Part shown: in pieces, positions 6,747-7,655 of the stretch | How the letters are laid out: the number at the start of each line of letters is the position of its first letter | Numbering within the stretch: the stretch's first letter is position 1 | Assembly (NCBI GenBank): GCA_023416135.1 | Contig: JAEZIF010000289.1 | Span: 1-7,655, forward strand | Length of the DNA: 7,655 nucleotides | Direction of reading: 5' to 3' | Source of the DNA: Pseudomonadota bacterium | GTDB lineage: Bacteria > Pseudomonadota > Alphaproteobacteria > Reyranellales > Reyranellaceae | Made by a program: the position numbers and the translations under genes | Notes under the pieces: generated by a model | What the model was told of the DNA's origin: nothing | The model's input: only the letters and a program-made list of their open reading frames with translations | Database searches by the model: none

Positions 6747-7472
6747 CTACTCCTTCCGCCCTTCGGCTGCGAGATCGACCGGCTCTTCGTGCTTTTTCGC
6801 CTTGGCACGTCGTTGCAGCCAGTAACCGAGCGCCACCGTCAAGACCGCACCACCGATCTCGAACCACGTCTTGTGGTTGGGGATCCTGGCCGCGAGCCAT
6901 TCGACATAGGCCGGATCGGTCGCCAGCACCTCGCCGGCGATGTATCCCAGGAGGCCGCCGCCGGCGATGACGATGATCGGGAAGCGATTCAGCAGCAGCA
7001 TGATCAGGGTGGCGCCGAAGATGATCAGCGGAATGCTGATCAGCAGGCCCAGCACGATCAGGGTAACGTCGCCGTGGGCGGCGGCGGCGATGGCGATGGC
7101 ATTGTCCAGGCTCATCACCGCGTCGGCGATGATGATGGTTCGTATGGCGCCCCACACCGAACCCGACGCCTTGACGCCGTCACCGTGCTCTTCCTCGCCC
7201 TGCACCAGCTTGACGCCGATCCACAGCAGCAAGAGCCCGCCGATCAGCTTGAGGTAGCCGATCTTCAGCAGCTGATCGACGATCAGCACGAAGATGATGC
7301 GCAGGATGATGGCGCCGGCGCTGCCGATCAGGATGGCCGGCTTCTGATGACGCTTCTCGAGGTGGCGGCAGGCCAGTGCGATGACCAGGGCGTTGTCGCC
7401 CGAGAGCACGATATTGACCAGGATGATCTGAGCCAGGCCGCTCCAGAAGTGGGGCGTTAGTTCGAATCCCAT
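6747..7472 (-). CDS. TerC/YjbE-family integral membrane protein
   Basis: A 241-residue polytopic inner-membrane protein with about seven hydrophobic segments (roughly 11-35, 46-66, 72-90, 107-132, 136-161, 164-184 and 204-220) and a basic then acidic tail. The family hallmark appears twice, as VNIVLSGDNALVIALA (19-34) and ADAVMSLDNAIAIAAA (116-131). This shows the internal duplication and the paired acidic/Asn residues (D26-N27, D117, D123-N124) thought to bind metal. TerC relatives are named from tellurite resistance. Members such as YkoY, YceF and Alx have been linked to manganese export or loading of exported enzymes with Mn2+, so metal-ion handling is the best guess; tellurite resistance is unlikely from this gene alone. 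The ATG at 7472 has a poor ribosome site (GGAG ten bases away). The gene is first in a two-gene unit with usp. I found no yybP-ykoY riboswitch on its strand upstream. Confidence 0.93.
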   Translation of the reverse strand: MGFELTPHFWSGLAQIILVNIVLSGDNALVIALACRHLEKRHQKPAILIGSAGAIILRIIFVLIVDQLLKIGYLKLIGGLLLLWIGVKLVQGEEEHGDGVKASGSVWGAIRTIIIADAVMSLDNAIAIAAAAHGDVTLIVLGLLISIPLIIFGATLIMLLLNRFPIIVIAGGGLLGYIAGEVLATDPAYVEWLAARIPNHKTWFEIGGAVLTVALGYWLQRRAKAKKHEEPVDLAAEGRKE

Positions 7473-7624
7473 GTCCCGCAGACTCCGTCCCTGTTATTTC
7501 CTGCGCGGCCCGGCGATTGGTCCTGCGCCCCCCACTGACCGATCTTCATTGCGCCGGTCGAAGGTGTTAGTTCAGCGTCTTCCGGGGAGCAAGCCAAACC
7601 GGACAGGGCGGGAGACGAAATCGC
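7473..7624. other. Divergent intergenic region upstream of terC
   Basis: These 152 bases separate the terC start (minus strand) from a possible plus-strand start at 7625, so promoters for both directions would be expected here. I could not identify a convincing promoter. A short inverted repeat, GACCG (7537-7541) and CGGTC (7555-7559) with a 13-base spacer, is the only symmetry of note and could be a weak operator or chance. A GANTC site (the target of the CcrM methylase in Alphaproteobacteria) lies at 7481-7485, just upstream of the terC start. Confidence 0.4.
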
Positions 7625-7655
7625 ATGGCGAGCAGCGCGGGCTACAACAAGATGT
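7625..7655 (+). CDS. Possible start of a plus-strand gene, cut by the window edge (unidentified; perhaps single-strand DNA-binding protein)
   Basis: An ATG at 7625 reads MASSAGYNKM before the window ends. GGGAG lies 11 to 12 bases upstream (GGGAGACGAAATCGC then ATG), a long but possible ribosome-binding spacing. The MASxxxxNK pattern resembles the start of single-strand DNA-binding proteins (E. coli Ssb begins MASRGVNKV), but ten residues cannot establish this. If real, the gene is divergent from terC. It could equally be a chance ATG. Confidence 0.35.
   Translation, partial: MASSAGYNKM

Noticed and set aside
7564..7592. A promoter-like pair on the minus strand for terC, TTGCTC then 17 bases then TAACAC
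   Set aside because: Each hexamer matches the sigma-70 consensus at only 3 of 6 positions, which is common by chance. It is not strong enough to annotate.
7583..7655. A GGGGAGC followed later by GGGCTACAACA on the plus strand, recalling conserved loops of the yybP-ykoY manganese riboswitch that often precedes YjbE/TerC genes
   Set aside because: The motifs are on the strand opposite to terC, so they cannot control it. The second one falls in the presumed plus-strand coding start, and I could not fold the expected helices.

Overview
The window is a GC-rich stretch of what looks like an alphaproteobacterial chromosome. The series dgt-type HD hydrolase, argS, SPOR protein, nagZ, scpA, scpB, all on one strand, is a gene order I recognise from Alphaproteobacteria (Rhizobiales/Rhodospirillales type). 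From that knowledge, tatABC and serS would be expected beyond the left edge. The order is read directly from the sequence; the assignment to a group is inference, and I cannot name a genus.

Eight genes lie on the minus strand, so transcription runs from high to low coordinates. At the right, a TerC/YjbE-family membrane protein (7472-6747) is followed 5 bases later by a small UspA protein (6741-6310), a clear two-gene unit. A 141-base spacer with a long near-perfect hairpin leads to the dNTP triphosphohydrolase (6168-4981), which starts with GTG behind a perfect Shine-Dalgarno sequence. A 133-base spacer filled by a nested palindromic repeat leads to arginyl-tRNA synthetase (4847-3105). Then come, closely spaced, an inner-membrane SPOR protein (3096-2185), the peptidoglycan-recycling beta-N-acetylglucosaminidase NagZ (2088-1060), the kleisin ScpA (1004-201) and the start of ScpB (189 to beyond base 1). 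At the right edge, a possible plus-strand gene starts at 7625 and would be divergent from terC.

The genes are housekeeping ones. They cover nucleotide pool control (dgt), translation (argS), cell-wall binding and recycling (SPOR protein, nagZ), chromosome condensation and segregation with SMC (scpA, scpB), and metal/stress physiology (TerC, UspA). The argS-to-scpB block probably forms one transcript, because its spacers are 8, 96, 55 and 11 bases.

I saw no mobile element, CRISPR array, tRNA, rRNA or defence-type cassette, and no new system. The points worth a second look are the two intergenic inverted repeats, the strongly acidic N-terminus of the predicted ScpB, the weak ribosome-binding context of argS, and the unidentified plus-strand start at the right edge. 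No stretch over 300 bases lacks a gene.
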